NCBI RefSeq assembly: GCF_963678635.1
Contig: NC_087065.1
Coordinates: 43,589,430-43,653,429 of the forward strand
From: Symsagittifera roscoffensis
Lineage: Eukaryota; Xenacoelomorpha; Acoela; Convolutidae
DNA: 64,000 nt
Direction: 5' to 3'
Positions 32,198 to 45,506 of the stretch are shown in pieces. Made by a program: the position numbers and the translations under genes. Under the pieces are notes generated by a model, which did no database searches, was not told the origin of the DNA, and worked only from the letters and a program-made list of their open reading frames with translations. Within the stretch, counting starts at the first letter, position 1; each line of letters begins with the position of its first letter.

Positions 32198-33383
32198 TCA
32201 AAGCCACTGTCCTTTTTATGTTTTTTGTAATTTTTTGTTCCTATTTTCAATCTTTTTTTGTTTTTTTGTTTCGCTTTTTCTCTCTTACTCGTTTTTTGTC
32301 CCCCTAGTGACCCCTTTTACTCGGTTAGCTAGGCCTGGTTTCGAAAAGTGCACCGGGAAATTTTCTCAAGTTTTCTTAAAAAGCTATCACGGTACAACCA
32401 GAAGGTGAATACGTTCCCGTTGAACCGTACCACCGGTACTCTAGAATGGGCATGTAGCTGGATGTCGTAAAAACACCCAGGAGCACCATAAAAACACTAT
32501 GTAACAGACGCCTACTTAAGTCACATATGAGGTTAAAGAAAAATAGGCCCTATAACCGTTGGCTCAAGAGTCAGGGGCACTATCTCTTGTGTTTTTCTAA
32601 CTCAAGCGGTCGGAGCCAATTCGGTTTACTTTCGACATGAGACTAAAACCCTTGTTACAGCTTAAAGGCCACTACCAAAATACCCCCACACTAGAAAATA
32701 AGAACGTCCCCATACTTAGGTCTCAAAAAATCTAAAACACGCGAATGCCGCTTAAAACAGGGTCGTAACCTTACGTAGAGTTACTTTTTATTAGACAGTG
32801 GACTTTTGATCCATTTCAGATGGATCAACCTAAAACTTCTCCCTAACGCAACATAAAAATATAAAACACATTCAAGAAAAATAAGTTTGATACTCACATA
32901 CCAGCACAATCTCTAGAATTGAGTAACTAAAATAATAAGTAACTCTAAAATAAATGGGTAAAAAAAGTTTAACTCGAGAAGTTTGTAAAGAAAAAGTTTT
33001 AGCTCAAGAAATAAATTTTTGGTCTGGACAATTGGGAGACATCTGTTGTCCACCTTTCCACCGAAGGTTCACTCTAGTCCACTTCTAATATATCTCTTCT
33101 TTACTCGCGATCACTCTGCCTTATGTTAAGAATAAGACAGCTCGACTCTCGTTCGAATTATGTATCGGAAATTGCGAATAGCAATTTCCCGCTGCTATTT
33201 TTGGCTACTTTCCCGCAATTGTGTTTTGAATCTTCTGATCTTATTTTTCTGATATTTTTAGTTGTCGCGAGAAACTTGAGTATGACATGCTCAATTCGAA
33301 TATTTGAATAATTCTATTTCACCTCAAAATCATGTCTTTTGCATTGCTCAAGGTCAAACTTCCAAATATGACCGACTGGCACA
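32198..33383 (-). repeat. Gypsy B1 LTR, block 2
   Basis: It is 1186 bp with the same ends and internal landmarks as 20481-21666 and only scattered substitutions. No other LTR of this type and orientation is in the block, so it is a copy carried along by block duplication, not a separate insertion. Confidence 0.7.
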
Positions 33384-33752
33384 AATTGAATTAAGTTTTG
33401 CATCAAGTTCGTTCTCAGAGTATGAGAGGCTAGGACTTGAGGAAAAGGTTGATCCATCTCCGATGGGTATGATGAGTTTTATCTACTGAACAAAAACAAT
33501 ACTAATATAATTATCAAGTAGTAGCCCTGCTTTTAGGGTTGACCGCGTGATCTGGGGATGAGCTCACTAATTCTGCATGTAACTACGTTAATTTGCGCGC
33601 TTTGGCCGATAGCCTTTAATTTGTTTTAACTTTGTCGACCCGATGTTAATGGACCACAAAATGAACTAGCCTGGTATAGTGCGGAGATGTAAATTTTCCG
33701 AAGAAAGTGACAGGAGAAACTTTCACTTTCATAAAGTGTAAACTTATTAATT

Positions 33753-34397
33753 AGTTTCAGGTTATATGATTTGCGGGGTAGCCGTGGTGACCCCATATTC
33801 ATGGTTGTGATTATTGGAGCGAGCTCATTACATCTGGCACTCGAAGATTGGTCATCAGTACGAGAAAACGAGGAACTACACGAAGACGTCATCCATTACA
33901 AAGGAGTAACGTTTCATGCCAAATCGAAAGCGAATGAAATCGTACGAAACATCTTGCGAGACGAAATTAATAGATACGAATTTGTAATTATATAGCACGA
34001 CGTAATAAACAATTCGATTTCAGACCATCCATTCAGTCCAAGGACTCCCCTTACTGCCAATCAACTAGTATCAAAAATCAAACCCCTAATCAGTTCGCAT
34101 CGTCGAATTGAAGGCATTGTCTATTGTCAGAGAGACGGTGCACCCTTTATTCTTGAAGATCTAAAGAAACTACCGAAACCAGTTGTTCAAGTTACAACAG
34201 ACATAATTTCAAATTCTTAAAAACAAGACAAAAATCTACTTGAAGGATACAGAGAACTGCTACAAGAAACCACTCTTGAAATCAAAACATTAGCTATAAT
34301 ACGAAACAACAATAGCAACTTGAGTGATATCTTAAAGAAGAAAAAGAAACTGTCAAAAAAACAACGAGAAGCACAAAGGAAACGAGAACAGAAATAA
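33753..34397 (+). pseudogene. LINE first ORF region, block 2
   Basis: Same as 22036-22682, but the frame continues correctly through FHAKSKANEIVRNILRDEIN to FVII, where the shared TAG stands. The shared TAA after DIISNS is also present. It ends in the Lys-rich tail at 34397. This copy shows the original frame best. Confidence 0.55.
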
Positions 34398-34458
34398 ATT
34401 GTGAGTTTAAACTTGAATTTGTGACGGACTTGGCTTAATTGTCCAGGCTTGGATCAAA

Positions 34459-35420
34459 ATGGATCATATTGTAAATAAATTCTCTCTATCCCATTTTTTC
34501 TTTCTTTCTGTATTCACCAATATGACTAAAAACTGCAAAACGTGCAAAAAACCCATTTATGCCAGGGACAGATGTTGCAGTTGTGTATCTTGCAATGCTC
34601 AAATGAATCTTGAGGGCACCTGCACTGGTCTTACTAACACCGCCATCAATGGCATAAAAGACTTGGGTTTAAACGCAATGCTTCTATGCGATACATGTGT
34701 CACTAATAACGAAAGAGAAAACTTCATAAAGTGTAGGACCAGGATGCAAATAAATGAGAAAATTGAAAAAGAGAGTGAGGGAATACAAGCACGACTTGAA
34801 CATATGGAAAAAAAGCTGATGGCATTGGTTGATAAAAAAGTCGAAAATGCTGCAAAAACAACATGCGAAAAACTGGAAAAAAGCTATGCAGATGTACTCA
34901 GTGTGAAACCTGTTAAAAATATGAAAACTAAAACAGGAGCTGGAAAAGAAGTAAAACATGAAATACATCATATTATCAATAAAAGCTTCCGTATACAGGG
35001 GATCAGAGAAAATCCCGAGAAATCAAAAGGCGAAAATTTTGTCCCCACAACCAAAAAGTACATGAGGTACTAAATAAGTTAGGAGTTAAACCACAAATTG
35101 AAGAAATAAAAAGGCTAGGGAAATACAGCAAAGAGCGCATCAAGTCAAAAACTTTATTAATAACTCTGTCAACGGAACATGAAGAACGATTGGTGCTGGC
35201 AAAGAGCTTCGAAAAAAGAGATGCTCTGCGAGATGAGAAAATTTACCTTCTTCCAGCATTATCGAAAGAAGATGCGATGAAGGAAAACCTATGCCTTAAA
35301 AGACGAAGAGAACTTCTAGACGAAGGAGCTCCAAAGGAGAAAATCAAAATCAGGAACTTCGAGCTGTTCAATGATGGAAAAAAAGAGATGATAGAAACCG
35401 AACAAGCAGATGATTCTTGA
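34459..35420 (+). pseudogene. LINE ORF1 zinc-finger protein, block 2 copy a
   Basis: The first 204 codons are protein-identical to block 1, with the same frame-breaking one-base loss in the ACCAAAAAG run near 35051. The C-terminal part remains readable in the next frame (35190-35420) and ends ETEQADDS. Confidence 0.7.
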
Positions 35421-35444
35421 CTAAGCTTTCTCAACATCCTGTAA

Positions 35445-38114
35445 ATGAATGTAAGAAGTCTCATAAATCTCGAACGACGAATGAAGTTTGCAAATGCTAT
35501 AGCAACATCAAACTATGACATAATATGTCTCTGCGAGACTTGGTTAAATGAAAACATTGCATCATCTGAATTAATGCTAATTGAATACAGTATTTATAGA
35601 TCAGAACAACAAACAGCCAAACATCAAAATTTGCACGGTGGAGTTCTAATGGCAGTGAAACAATTATTTTCATCTAAATTATTGCCAAATAAGCAACCCG
35701 AGTGTTGTTTAACTTGCAGCATCCAAATAAACGATAAGCGAATTATTGTCTCCTGTTTTTACAATCCACCTTCGAGCGGCAAATATCGCTATTGTTTAGG
35801 CGATTTCGCACAAATTTTAACTGAAATTGAGGAATCAAATCAATCAACTGCAACACTTATTTGCGGAGATGTAAATTTTCCAAATGCAAACTGGATTGAC
35901 TATAGTAGCATCGAAAATGAAGAAGAGTCAATAATTGAACTAAAAGAGCAACATCAATTCGAGCCAGCAATAGATTTTCCAACTTGTGGCAAAAACACCC
36001 TAGACATTACATGATTCAAAAGTTGTCACATTCATGTGACTCCTGGCAAAAATTTCTCAAAAATTTACAATTGCTCTGACCACAAAGCAATCGGCATTCA
36101 ACTTGAACGTCCTCACCATGAGGTAAAAGTCGCTACTGAAAACTTTCGAAGCTTCGGTAGCGTGGACTATAACGAAATCAAGAAATCAATACTAAGTGAG
36201 CCTTTCTCACCAGTATGTCACATAAACATCAATAGAATGTGCGAAGAACTTTCCGACTATTTGGAAAATTTGGTAAACCAACATGTGCCCAGAAGAACGA
36301 ATCGTCGCCAATCACTTCCGCCATGGATTACGCCAAGTACCTCAAACATCATGAACAAACTGCGAACACAAACTAGAAGATACAAATTGAAACCTACAAG
36401 CTACCGCAGAAATCTCCTTCTATCTCTATATAAAATGGTGAAAGAAGCAGTAGAGGAAGATAGATTAAATTATCAGGAAAATGTGATGTCCACTCGTAAC
36501 ACACATTTAATTTTCAAACAAATTAAGAGTCTGAAAAAATCAGAAACTCTCCCAAAGAATAAGATCAAGGATGTCATAGCTGTTTCCAAAGCCAAAGAAA
36601 AAGTGAGCTTTTTAAATGATTATTTTCACTCTGTCTTTTCACCCAAATCAAGCTTCAAACTCAGTGACATGAAGTGCGAAAACACGATATTGAGTAAATT
36701 CAGTATCTCAAAAACATATTTAAATCAAATTATAACAGAGCTTGAAATAACAAAATCGCGGGGCCCAGATGGACTCCCACCAATTTTTTTCCAGCGAACG
36801 GCCAGAGAAATGACCACAATTTGTATTGCGTTTTTAAAAACATCAAGAGGGTAAGGAAAATACCAGATAACTGGAAAGTTGCGGCTTTGTTGCCGATTTA
36901 CAAGAAAGGTGACAAACGACAAATGGAAAACTACCGGCCGGTGTCAGTCCTAAATATCATGAGTAACCTCCTGGAAAGATGCATATATCCAGCGCTGTAC
37001 GACCATTTCATCAAATTTCTCACAAGAAGTCAGCACGGTTTTGCTAAAAACCTTCAGTTGTTACAAACATGTTTTCCTTCTTGGAATAAATCTACGCAGC
37101 AATTGACAAGAACGCTGAAAACCATGTGATCGCATTCTATACTGACTTCTCTAAGGCATTCGACAAAGTCCTGCACTACGAACTATTACAGAAAACGAGC
37201 AACTTTGGAGTTGGAGGCTGTTTCCTAGAAATAATCTCAGACTATCACAGCAACAGGAAACAATTTGCTCGTGCTGACAATTTCTCATCAGAAACTTTAG
37301 AAATTACAAGTGGCGTACCACAAGGAACGTTGATTGGTCCATTATTCTTCTACATCTTCATAATTGATCTTCCTGAAGTTTTGAAATTTAGTGACCCATA
37401 AATATTGGCAGACGACCTAAAATTGCTAGCAGTGATTGTAGACCCAAAAGACATCCAACAGGACCTAAAAAGCGTTGAAAACTGGGTAGACAAAAACAAA
37501 ATGAGTCTGGCACTGGACAAATGTTTTTAAGTCGAATTTAGAGGAAATCAACACGAATTCATTCTTTGTGAAACAGCAGTTGAAAGCTGGAATGTGATAA
37601 AGGATCTAGGAATACATGTGTCCAAACATTCAACATGGACAACCCATATTGACTCAAGAATATCGATAGCGAATAAAACGTTCTATTGCATCCGCAGAAA
37701 CTTAGAAATCAAAGTCAAAATGCGCATAAATTTTGGTCTGTACAAATCCTTAATACTTCCTGTTCTAACGTATGGTCTAATTTTTTTTAATATCTCAAGA
37801 AACAACTTAAGCAGATTAGAAAGCTTCCAAACGGAAGTCCTAATTGGATCACTGGAAACGATTCTGACTATAAAGAGCAGATGAGATTGTTAAACATCAT
37901 GCCTCTGGCGTTGTTTCTCCAGCTGAACGATTTACTGATGATGGCGAAATTCATGCATGAATAAAACGATCACATTAAGATCCCGGCAAAAATTAAAAAT
38001 CCAGGAAGAACGAAAGAAATTTTCAGCCTAAACAAGACCAGAACTGAAAAAGCTAGAGGAGAGTATACATTCAGGACGTGCCGTCTAATAAACCGACTTA
38101 ATCAGAAAATTGAA
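35445..38114 (+). pseudogene. LINE ORF2, block 2 copy a
   Basis: The endonuclease is open to 36014 (MNVRSLIN through GKNTLDIT), then TGA replaces a Leu codon (TTA in the other copies). RT is readable to about 36854 and then shifts. The TAA codons at 37087 and 37399 are the shared pair, and there is a further TAA at 37528 in the CFYVEF motif. It keeps ATG where other copies have TAG (KRQMENYRP) and TGG where others have TGA. It ends abruptly at about 38114, joined to a second ORF1 segment. Confidence 0.8.
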
Positions 38115-38906
38115 CTGGTCTTACTAACACCGCCATCAATGGCATAAAAGACTTGGGTTTAAACGCAATGCTTCTATGCGATACATGTGTCACTTATAAC
38201 GAAAGAGAAAACTTCATAAAGTGTAGGACCATGATGCAAATAAATGAGAAAGTTGAAAAAGAGAGTGAGGGATTACAAGCACGACTTGAACATATGGAAA
38301 AAAGGCTGATGGCATCGGTTGATGAAAAAGTCGAAAATGCTGCAAAAACAACATGCGAAAAACTGGAAAAAAGCTATGCAGATGTACTCAGTGTGAAACC
38401 TGTTAAAAATATGAAAGCTAAAACAGGAGCTGGAAAAGAAGTAAAACATGAAATACATCATAATATCAATAAAAGCTTCCGTATACAGGGGATCAGAGAA
38501 GATCCCGAGAAATCAAAAGGCGAAAATTTTGTCCACACAACCGAAAAAGTACATGAGGTACTAAACAAGTTAGGAGTTAAACCACAAATTGAAGAAATAA
38601 AAAGGCTAGGGAAATACAGCAAAGAGCGCATCAAGTCAAAAACTTTATTAATAACTCTGTCAACGGAACATGAAGAACGATTGGTGCTGGCAAAGAGCTT
38701 CGAAAAAAGAGATGCTCTGCGAGATGAGAAAGCTTACCTTATTCCAGCATTATCGAAAGAAGATGCGATGAAGGAAAACCTTTAAAAGACGAAGAGAACT
38801 TCTAGACGAAGGAGCTCCAAAGGAGAAAATCAAAATCAGGAACTTCGAGCTGTTCAATGATGGAAAAAAAGGGATGATAGAAACCGAACAAGCAGATGAT
38901 GCTTGA
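38115..38906 (+). pseudogene. LINE ORF1, block 2 copy b (5'-truncated duplicate)
   Basis: It begins inside the zinc-finger region (equivalent to 34625), so the first Cys residues are absent. The frame-restoring GAAAAAG is present here, giving an open run through VHEVLNKLGVKPQIEEIKRL. A 6-bp loss near 38780 then creates a TAA after MKENL. Remnants continue to EQADDA at 38906. Confidence 0.7.
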
Positions 38907-38930
38907 CTAAGCTTTCTCAACATCCTGCAA

Positions 38931-41745
38931 ATGAATGTAAGAAGTCTCATAAATCTCGAACGACGAATGAAGTTTGCAAATGCTATAGCAACATCAAACT
39001 ATGACATAATATGTCTCTGCGAGACTTGGTTAAATGAAAACATTGCATCATCTGAATTAATGCTAATTGAATACAGTATTTATAGATCAGAACGACAAAC
39101 AGCCAAACATCAAAATTTGCACGGTGGAGTTCTAATGGCAGTGAAACAAACATTTTCATCTAAATTATTGCCAAATAAGCAACCCGAGTGTTGTTTAACT
39201 TGCAGCATCCAAATAAACGATAAGCGAATTATTGTCTCCTGTTTTTACAATCTACCTTCGAGCGGCAAATATCGCTATTGTTTAGGCGATTTCGCACAAA
39301 TTTTAACTGAAATTGAGGAATCAAATCAATCAACTGCAACACTTATTTGCGGAAATGTAAATTTTCCAAATGCAAACTGGATTGACTATAGTAGCATCGA
39401 AAATGAACAAGAGTCAATAATTGAACTAAAAGAGCAACATCAATTCGAGCCAGCAATAGATTTTCCAACTTGTGGCAAAAACACCCTAGACATTACATTA
39501 TTCAAAAGTTGTCACATTCATGTGACTCCTGGCAAAAATTTCTCAAAAATTTACAATTGCTCTGACCACAAAGCAATCGGCATTCAACTTGAACGTCCTC
39601 ACCATGAGGTAAAAGTCGCTACTGAAAACTTTCGAAGCTTCGGTAGCGTGGACTATAATGAAATCAAGAAATCAATACTAAGTGAGCCTTTCTCACCAGT
39701 ATGTCACATAAACATCAATAGAATGTGCGAAGAACTTTCCGACTATTTGGAAAATTTGGTAAACCAACATGTGCCCAGAAGAACGAATCGTCGCCAATCA
39801 CTTCCGCCATGGATTACGCCAAGTACCTCAAACATCATGAACAAACTGCGAAAACAAACTAGAAGATACAAATTGAAACCTACAAGCTACCGCAGAAATC
39901 TCCTTCTATCTCTTTATAAAATGGTGAAAGAAGCAGTAGAGGAAGATAGATTAAATTATCAGGAAAATGTGATGTCCACTCGTAATACACATTTAATTTT
40001 CAAACAAATTAAGAGTCTGAAAAAACAGAAACTCTCCCAAAGAAAAAGATCAAGGATGTCATAGCTGTTTCCAAAGCCAAAGAAAAAGTGAGCTTTCTAA
40101 ATGATTATTTTCACTCTGTCTTTTCACCCAAATCAAGCTTCAAACTCAGTGACATGAAGTGCGAAAACACGATATTGAGTAAATTCAGTATCTCAAAAAC
40201 ATATTTAAACCAAATTATAACAGAGCTTGACATAACAAAATCGCGGGGCCCAGATGGACTCCCACCAATTTTTTTCCAGCGAACGGCCAGAGAAATGACC
40301 ACAATTTTGCATTGCGTTTTTAAAAACCTCAAGAGGGTAAGGAAAATACCAGATAACTGAAAAGTTGCGGCTTTGTTGCCTATTTACAAGAAAGGTGACA
40401 AACGACAATAGGAAAACTACCGGCCGGTGTCAGTCTTAAATATCATGAGTAACCTCCTGGAAAAATGCATGTATCCAGCGCTGTACGACCATTTCATCAA
40501 ATTTCTCACAAGAAGTCAGCACGGTTTTGCTAAAAACCGTTCAGTTGTTACAAACATGTTTTCCTTCTTGGAATAAATCTACGAAGCAATTGACAAGAAC
40601 GCTGAAATCCATGTGATCGCATTCTCTACTGACTTCTCTAAGGCATTCGACAAAGTCCTGCACTACAAACTATTACAGAAAACGAGCAACTTTGGAGTTG
40701 GAGGCTGTTTCCTAGAAATAATCTCAGACTATCACAGCAACAGGAAACAATTTGTTCGTGCTGACAATTTCTCATCAGAAACTTTAGAAATTACAAGTGG
40801 TGTACCACAAGGAACGTTGATTGGTCCATTATTCTTCTACATCTTCATAATTGATCTTCCTGAAGTTTTGAAAATCAGTGACCCATAAATCTTGGCAGAC
40901 GACCTAAAATTGCTAGCAGTGATTGTAGACACAAAAGACATCCAACAGGACCTAAAAAGCGTTGAAAACTGGGTAGACAAAAACAAAATGAGTCTGGCAC
41001 TGGAAAAATGTTTTTAAGTCGAATTTAGAGGAAATCAACACGAATTCATTCTTTGTGAAACAGCAGTTGAAAGCCGGAATGTGATAAAGGATCTAGGAAT
41101 ACATGTGTCCAAACATTCAACATGGACAACCCATATTGACTCAAGAATATCGATAGCGAATAAAACGTTCTATTGCATCCGCAGAAACTTAGAAATCAAA
41201 GTCAAAATGCGCATAAAACTTGGTCTGTACAAATCCTTAATACTTCCTGTTCTAACGTATGGTCTAATTTTTTTCAATATCTCAAGAAACGACTTAAGCA
41301 GATTAGAAAGCTTCCAAACTAAAGTTTTAATTGGATCACTGGAAACGATTCTGACTATAAAGAGCAGATGAGATTGTTAAACATCATGCCTCTGGCGTTG
41401 TTTCTCCAGCTGAACGATTTACTGATGATGGCGAAATTCATGCATGAATAAAACGATCACATTAAGATCCCGGCAAAAATTGAAAATCCAGGAAGAACGA
41501 AAGAAATTTTCAGCCTAAATAAGGCCAGAACTGAAAAAGCTAGAGGAGAGTATACATTCAGGACGTGCCGTCTAATAAACCGACTTAATCAGAAAATTGA
41601 ATTTCGAGAAATGCGAGCCTAAAAGCGAAGATTGATACAGATGATGTGGAAGTTTTTTGACGATCAATTCTCAGAACAAAACAAGTGCACATGGGTCCTC
41701 TTCTGTGACTGCAACATGTGCCGAAATAACTAGACAAAGTTTTGA
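38931..41745 (+). pseudogene. LINE ORF2, block 2 copy b
   Basis: It has the longest open endonuclease stretch in the window (377 codons, 38931-40064), but the catalytic GDVN motif is changed to GNVN (about 39352), so it would be inactive even if translated. RT follows with a frameshift near 40025, TGA at 40358, TAG at 40409, the shared TAA at 40574 and 40886, and TAA in the CFYVEF motif. The ADDLK catalytic motif is intact. The C-terminal Cys-rich end is present with a TAG for Trp, ending at 41745. Confidence 0.8.
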
Positions 41746-42440
41746 GAACTTTGGAGATATCATCCCATCGGTATCCTAATGAAAATTCACAACAACAATA
41801 ACATCTAAACCGCTTTGCTCAGACGCTAGCCAGTCGGTTTAGAACCTAACTTTTTTTTCCGTCTGTATTTAGTTCCAGGCGAATGTTACTAAGTTGGATT
41901 TATTTGCTCTTCAAATTTTGCTGCATAATCTAAATGGAGACAAACTCCTTAATATTCTAGTGAACAGTCGGTTTTTCTAATGCTTTATTTATTTCTTTTA
42001 ATCGCCAAATTTTTTGGCCTCAAAACTTACCGAAATTTTAACGATGAACTGAAATATGAGATTGATAAAAACGCCATGGAAGATATGATTTATTTCAAGA
42101 AAATTGTCGAAAGTCTATCGACGTCAACCAAGGAAAGAGAAAAAGGTAAAAATTTTAAAGCTTTTTATCTGAAAGTTTTTTTCTGGAAAGTTGAGGCTTT
42201 AGCTGCAAAACTTTGATTTCTTTAGACATCGATAATACAATGTCACAATAAATAACTTTTCTTCTTAGTTTTTGAAGATAATCGAGGTCGAATTTTGTGC
42301 GCTACTGGAGCAGGAACTGTGTGTTCTTTTTTTCGTTTAGATTCTTCAAATTAACTATATGTGATCATTTTTCGAACGGTTTTTGCGCTGGTTTTAAGCT
42401 GAAAATTGAGACGATATATTAGCTACCATGGGCTGATTTG
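41746..42440 (+). other. LINE downstream tail with exon-like segment, block 2
   Basis: Copy of 28431-29129. The exon-like frame KFFGLKTYRNFNDELKYEID is preserved, as are the GTAAAA and TTCTTAG sites. A 4-bp loss in the second segment (GGAACTGTGTGTTC) changes its end. Confidence 0.4.
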
Positions 42441-42805
42441 AGGGGCAGTACAACAGTGCCGAAGTACAACTGTGCCGAAAAAAAAATTGATTTCAAGTGC
42501 CGAAAATGAAAACTTTGTTCAAACAGTGCCAAAATTATGAACAAATTTCAATTTTGCGGCAATCAAAAATTAAACGGCGAACATTTACAATCTTAAGTGG
42601 CACTTAAGATTTTGGGAGAGCAAATTTGCAATTTAGACGTTTTGGCGCCCAATTAATTGTATAATTTGCAGTTGCAGACATTTTGGCGCCAAAATTGGAG
42701 TGATTTTCTTCGATAATTAGCGTCAAGAATTTCTCTTTAAATTATTCTTAAAATTTCCCGCCTTTTTCGGCACTGTTATACTTCGGCACTGTTGAACGCC
42801 CCCTA
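42441..42805. mobile_element. Small TIR element (MITE-like), block 3
   Basis: Both termini are present, as in block 2, with a small internal loss near 42553 (ATTTTGCGGC replaces the longer AATATATTAAGTGCGGC). Confidence 0.75.
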
Positions 42806-43230
42806 GCGTGAATTTATGGGGGTTCCCAAATTTGGGTAAGTTAACGCGTTCAAACAAATATATTTTTTTCTTTTCGCATTGAAATAATATGACTGATGGT
42901 ATCATTGGAAAATGAAACTGTTATTGGATCTAATTCTTAAGTTGACCGGATGCGGTATATAGCATGTGTCGTTGCTCGTGGCCCTTAAAATAATTTCAAT
43001 ATTGTGGTTTTTACACTAAGGAGAGCAAGTGTCTTGTAATCGGGACAAAGGTGATTTAACTCGCGTTTTTTGAACCTCTACAATTTCCGTAGTCTTTACA
43101 GCTTGATGTAAAGGTACCGCGGTTGGTTTGCTTCCTTATATCTGGGTTTTGAGTCTGTTTTTTGACCCTACGTTACTAAGACATAGTAGTTATCCAGGTA
43201 ATCGTTCTTGTTGTGTCTTATTTCCTTTTT
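42806..43230. other. Non-coding spacer, block 3
   Basis: Near-identical to 17794-18219. No coding signal. Confidence 0.6.
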
Positions 43231-43892
43231 TTAGTTCTGGCGGTCCTCCTCACTGCACTTAAACTTTTTGTCTATCTCATTCAATTTTGTCATCAGGTCT
43301 CCCAGCTCCACCGAGATTGTTCTGTTTTTCCTAGCTTGTTCGTCCGGGATAACTGCTGCTTCTTGCGAGGCTACTCCCTTTTCCTTCCTGGTGTCAGTCG
43401 TTATCGTAGAAACTGTCCCAAGGGTTTTGCTCTTCTCGGTTACTGCCGTTGTCTCCTCAGCTCTTGGTTTCATTCCGACCATCGCAGCAATCCTCTCGGT
43501 GAACGACGTTCTCTTCGTTTGTGAGTCGTCTTTGATCGTCTCTGGCGTATTGGTCACTTTTTCCCCATTGCCCATTGGTGAGAACTCTATGGTATTCTTT
43601 TCTTGTTCTACGGTGTTTGGCATCGGAGTTGTTTCCGTCGTCTTGTTCTATCCCGTCTATGCTCTGATCTGGTGTCTCTAGATCAGTCTTTTTTCCTGGT
43701 GCGCTTTGTTCTTCCATCGTTTTCTCTTTCACCTTCTGCTCCTTGTTGCTTCTTGTGCTGACCATATTAACTGAAAAGTTTTTTTCTCATTATTCTCGGA
43801 TTCGTTGGTGCCGGTTTCCTTTGCATTGAGGTATGGCTCTGCTTAAGTCCTGTTCCCTTTCTTTCGGTTAGTGATACTCTGGTTTTCTTCAT
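43231..43892 (-). pseudogene. Gypsy B1 gag N-terminus, block 3, broken
   Basis: Same fragment as 29912-30589. A one-base change in the T run near 43785 and a 2-bp loss near 43645 (CTTGTTCTATCC instead of CTTGTGTTCTATCC) break the frame. It ends at SEEDRQN. Confidence 0.75.
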
Positions 43893-44081
43893 TGTTTTTT
43901 TTTAATCATAATTTTTCTTTTTTTTTGTAATTCTAATTTGCTAATGTGTACAAATTCCTATTCTAATATCTTAAAATAAAAAAGTTTTCCTAGTTTTTGT
44001 AAAAAGAAACCATTCGAGTATCGCCAATAGTGTGGACTTTTAGCTGTGTTCTTGGTCGTTCTGATTAGGTCCTGGTACCTT

Positions 44082-44575
44082 TGCTCAAGTGCTGGGACAC
44101 TCAGTTACTGTCCCAGGACTTCTTCGAACCCTCCTAGGACCCTTCAATCAAGTGTTGGGACACTTCGAACTGTCCCAGGACTTCTCTGATTCCTCCTAGG
44201 ACCCTCCATTCAAGTGTTGGGACACTTCACATTGTCTCAGGACTTCTTCGAACCCTCCTAGGACCCTTCACTCAAGTTTTGGGACACTTCGCACTGTCCC
44301 AGGATTTCTCTGAACCCTCCTGGGAGACGTCGCTCGAGTGTTGGGACACTTCGTACCGTCCCAGGACCTCTCGTTCAAGTGTTGGGACACTTCGTACTGT
44401 CCCAAGATCCCTCGCTTAAGTGTTGGGACACTTCGCGCTGTCCCAGGACCCCTCGCACAAGTGTTGGGACACTTCGCGCTGTCCCAAGACACCTCGCACA
44501 AGTGTTGGGACACTTCGTACTGTCCCAAGACCCCTCGCACAAGTGTTAGGACACTTCGAACTGTCCCAAGACCCG
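44082..44575 (-). repeat. Leader minisatellite with hairpin units, block 3
   Basis: Copy of 19070-19562 with the same unit order and few substitutions. Confidence 0.9.
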
Positions 44576-45506
44576 CCAATAAAATTAGATCCAAAAACAT
44601 AAAAATCTAAGTGAGAAAAATGATAAAAAACAGAAGGACCAGTACACCCAAAATTCAAAGGCTACCAATGTCGTCTTTTTGTAAACAAATGTCTGGTACC
44701 TGATTGTCACGCGTCTTCCTCCCCCATACTAACGGTCTTATGGGGTATTCTCCTTTCGGGTTCCAAAAAATGTCTATATCTGATCCCCCCACCCGATCCT
44801 ACTAGGTTACCTACTTTAATTCGATCTTAAGTTTGGATGTCCTTGCGTTGCAACTCTTGCTCTGAGTCTAAAAATGGATCGTTCCAGACTCTGGGTCTAC
44901 TTATGTAACCAAATCGACGATGTCTATTGTATAGTTACTATAATATGACCCCCCTTTTTAAAAATTTCAATCACCAACCTCTACCTTAACCAGTCCTCCT
45001 TCTAACCTCCCCCCTATCTAGCTCCCTACTTAAGCCGAAAATTACCTTAAGCGCGTTGGGTGCTAAACCTCTCGAGAGAAAACTTGTTTCCAAGCTCTGC
45101 TCAAGTAAAAACGTATCCTCAAAACAGTGGGTATCCGCGTATCCAATTTTAGACTTATTTCCTCTAATGTAATGTGGATTTTAACGATACCCGATTGACC
45201 AAACAGAACACCCCTGTGTGGCCTTCTCTGTTTGCTCTGATTCCCTGCTGAATGTCTCCATAGCGTCTCCAGCACCTCTCAGGTCCCTTTCCTGAGAACC
45301 ATTTTCCCACTTGGCTGGTCACCTGTTCCAGTCAAGCCTCCCAGTGGTCCCCTAAAGTTGCAAGCTATCTGAAAACCCTTAAAACGCCCCACACTTGGGC
45401 ACCTGTGAAACGTTGCTGATTTGATCGAGACGATCGGTCTTATTGGAAAACGGTATACGTATACTAATTTAATTAATATAAAGGTTTGATCCACCCAATC
45501 TGGAAT
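44576..45506 (-). other. Gypsy B1 leader between LTR and minisatellite, block 3
   Basis: Near-identical to the block 2 leader, including the TCTTCCTCCCCCA segment. No coding signal. Confidence 0.6.
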
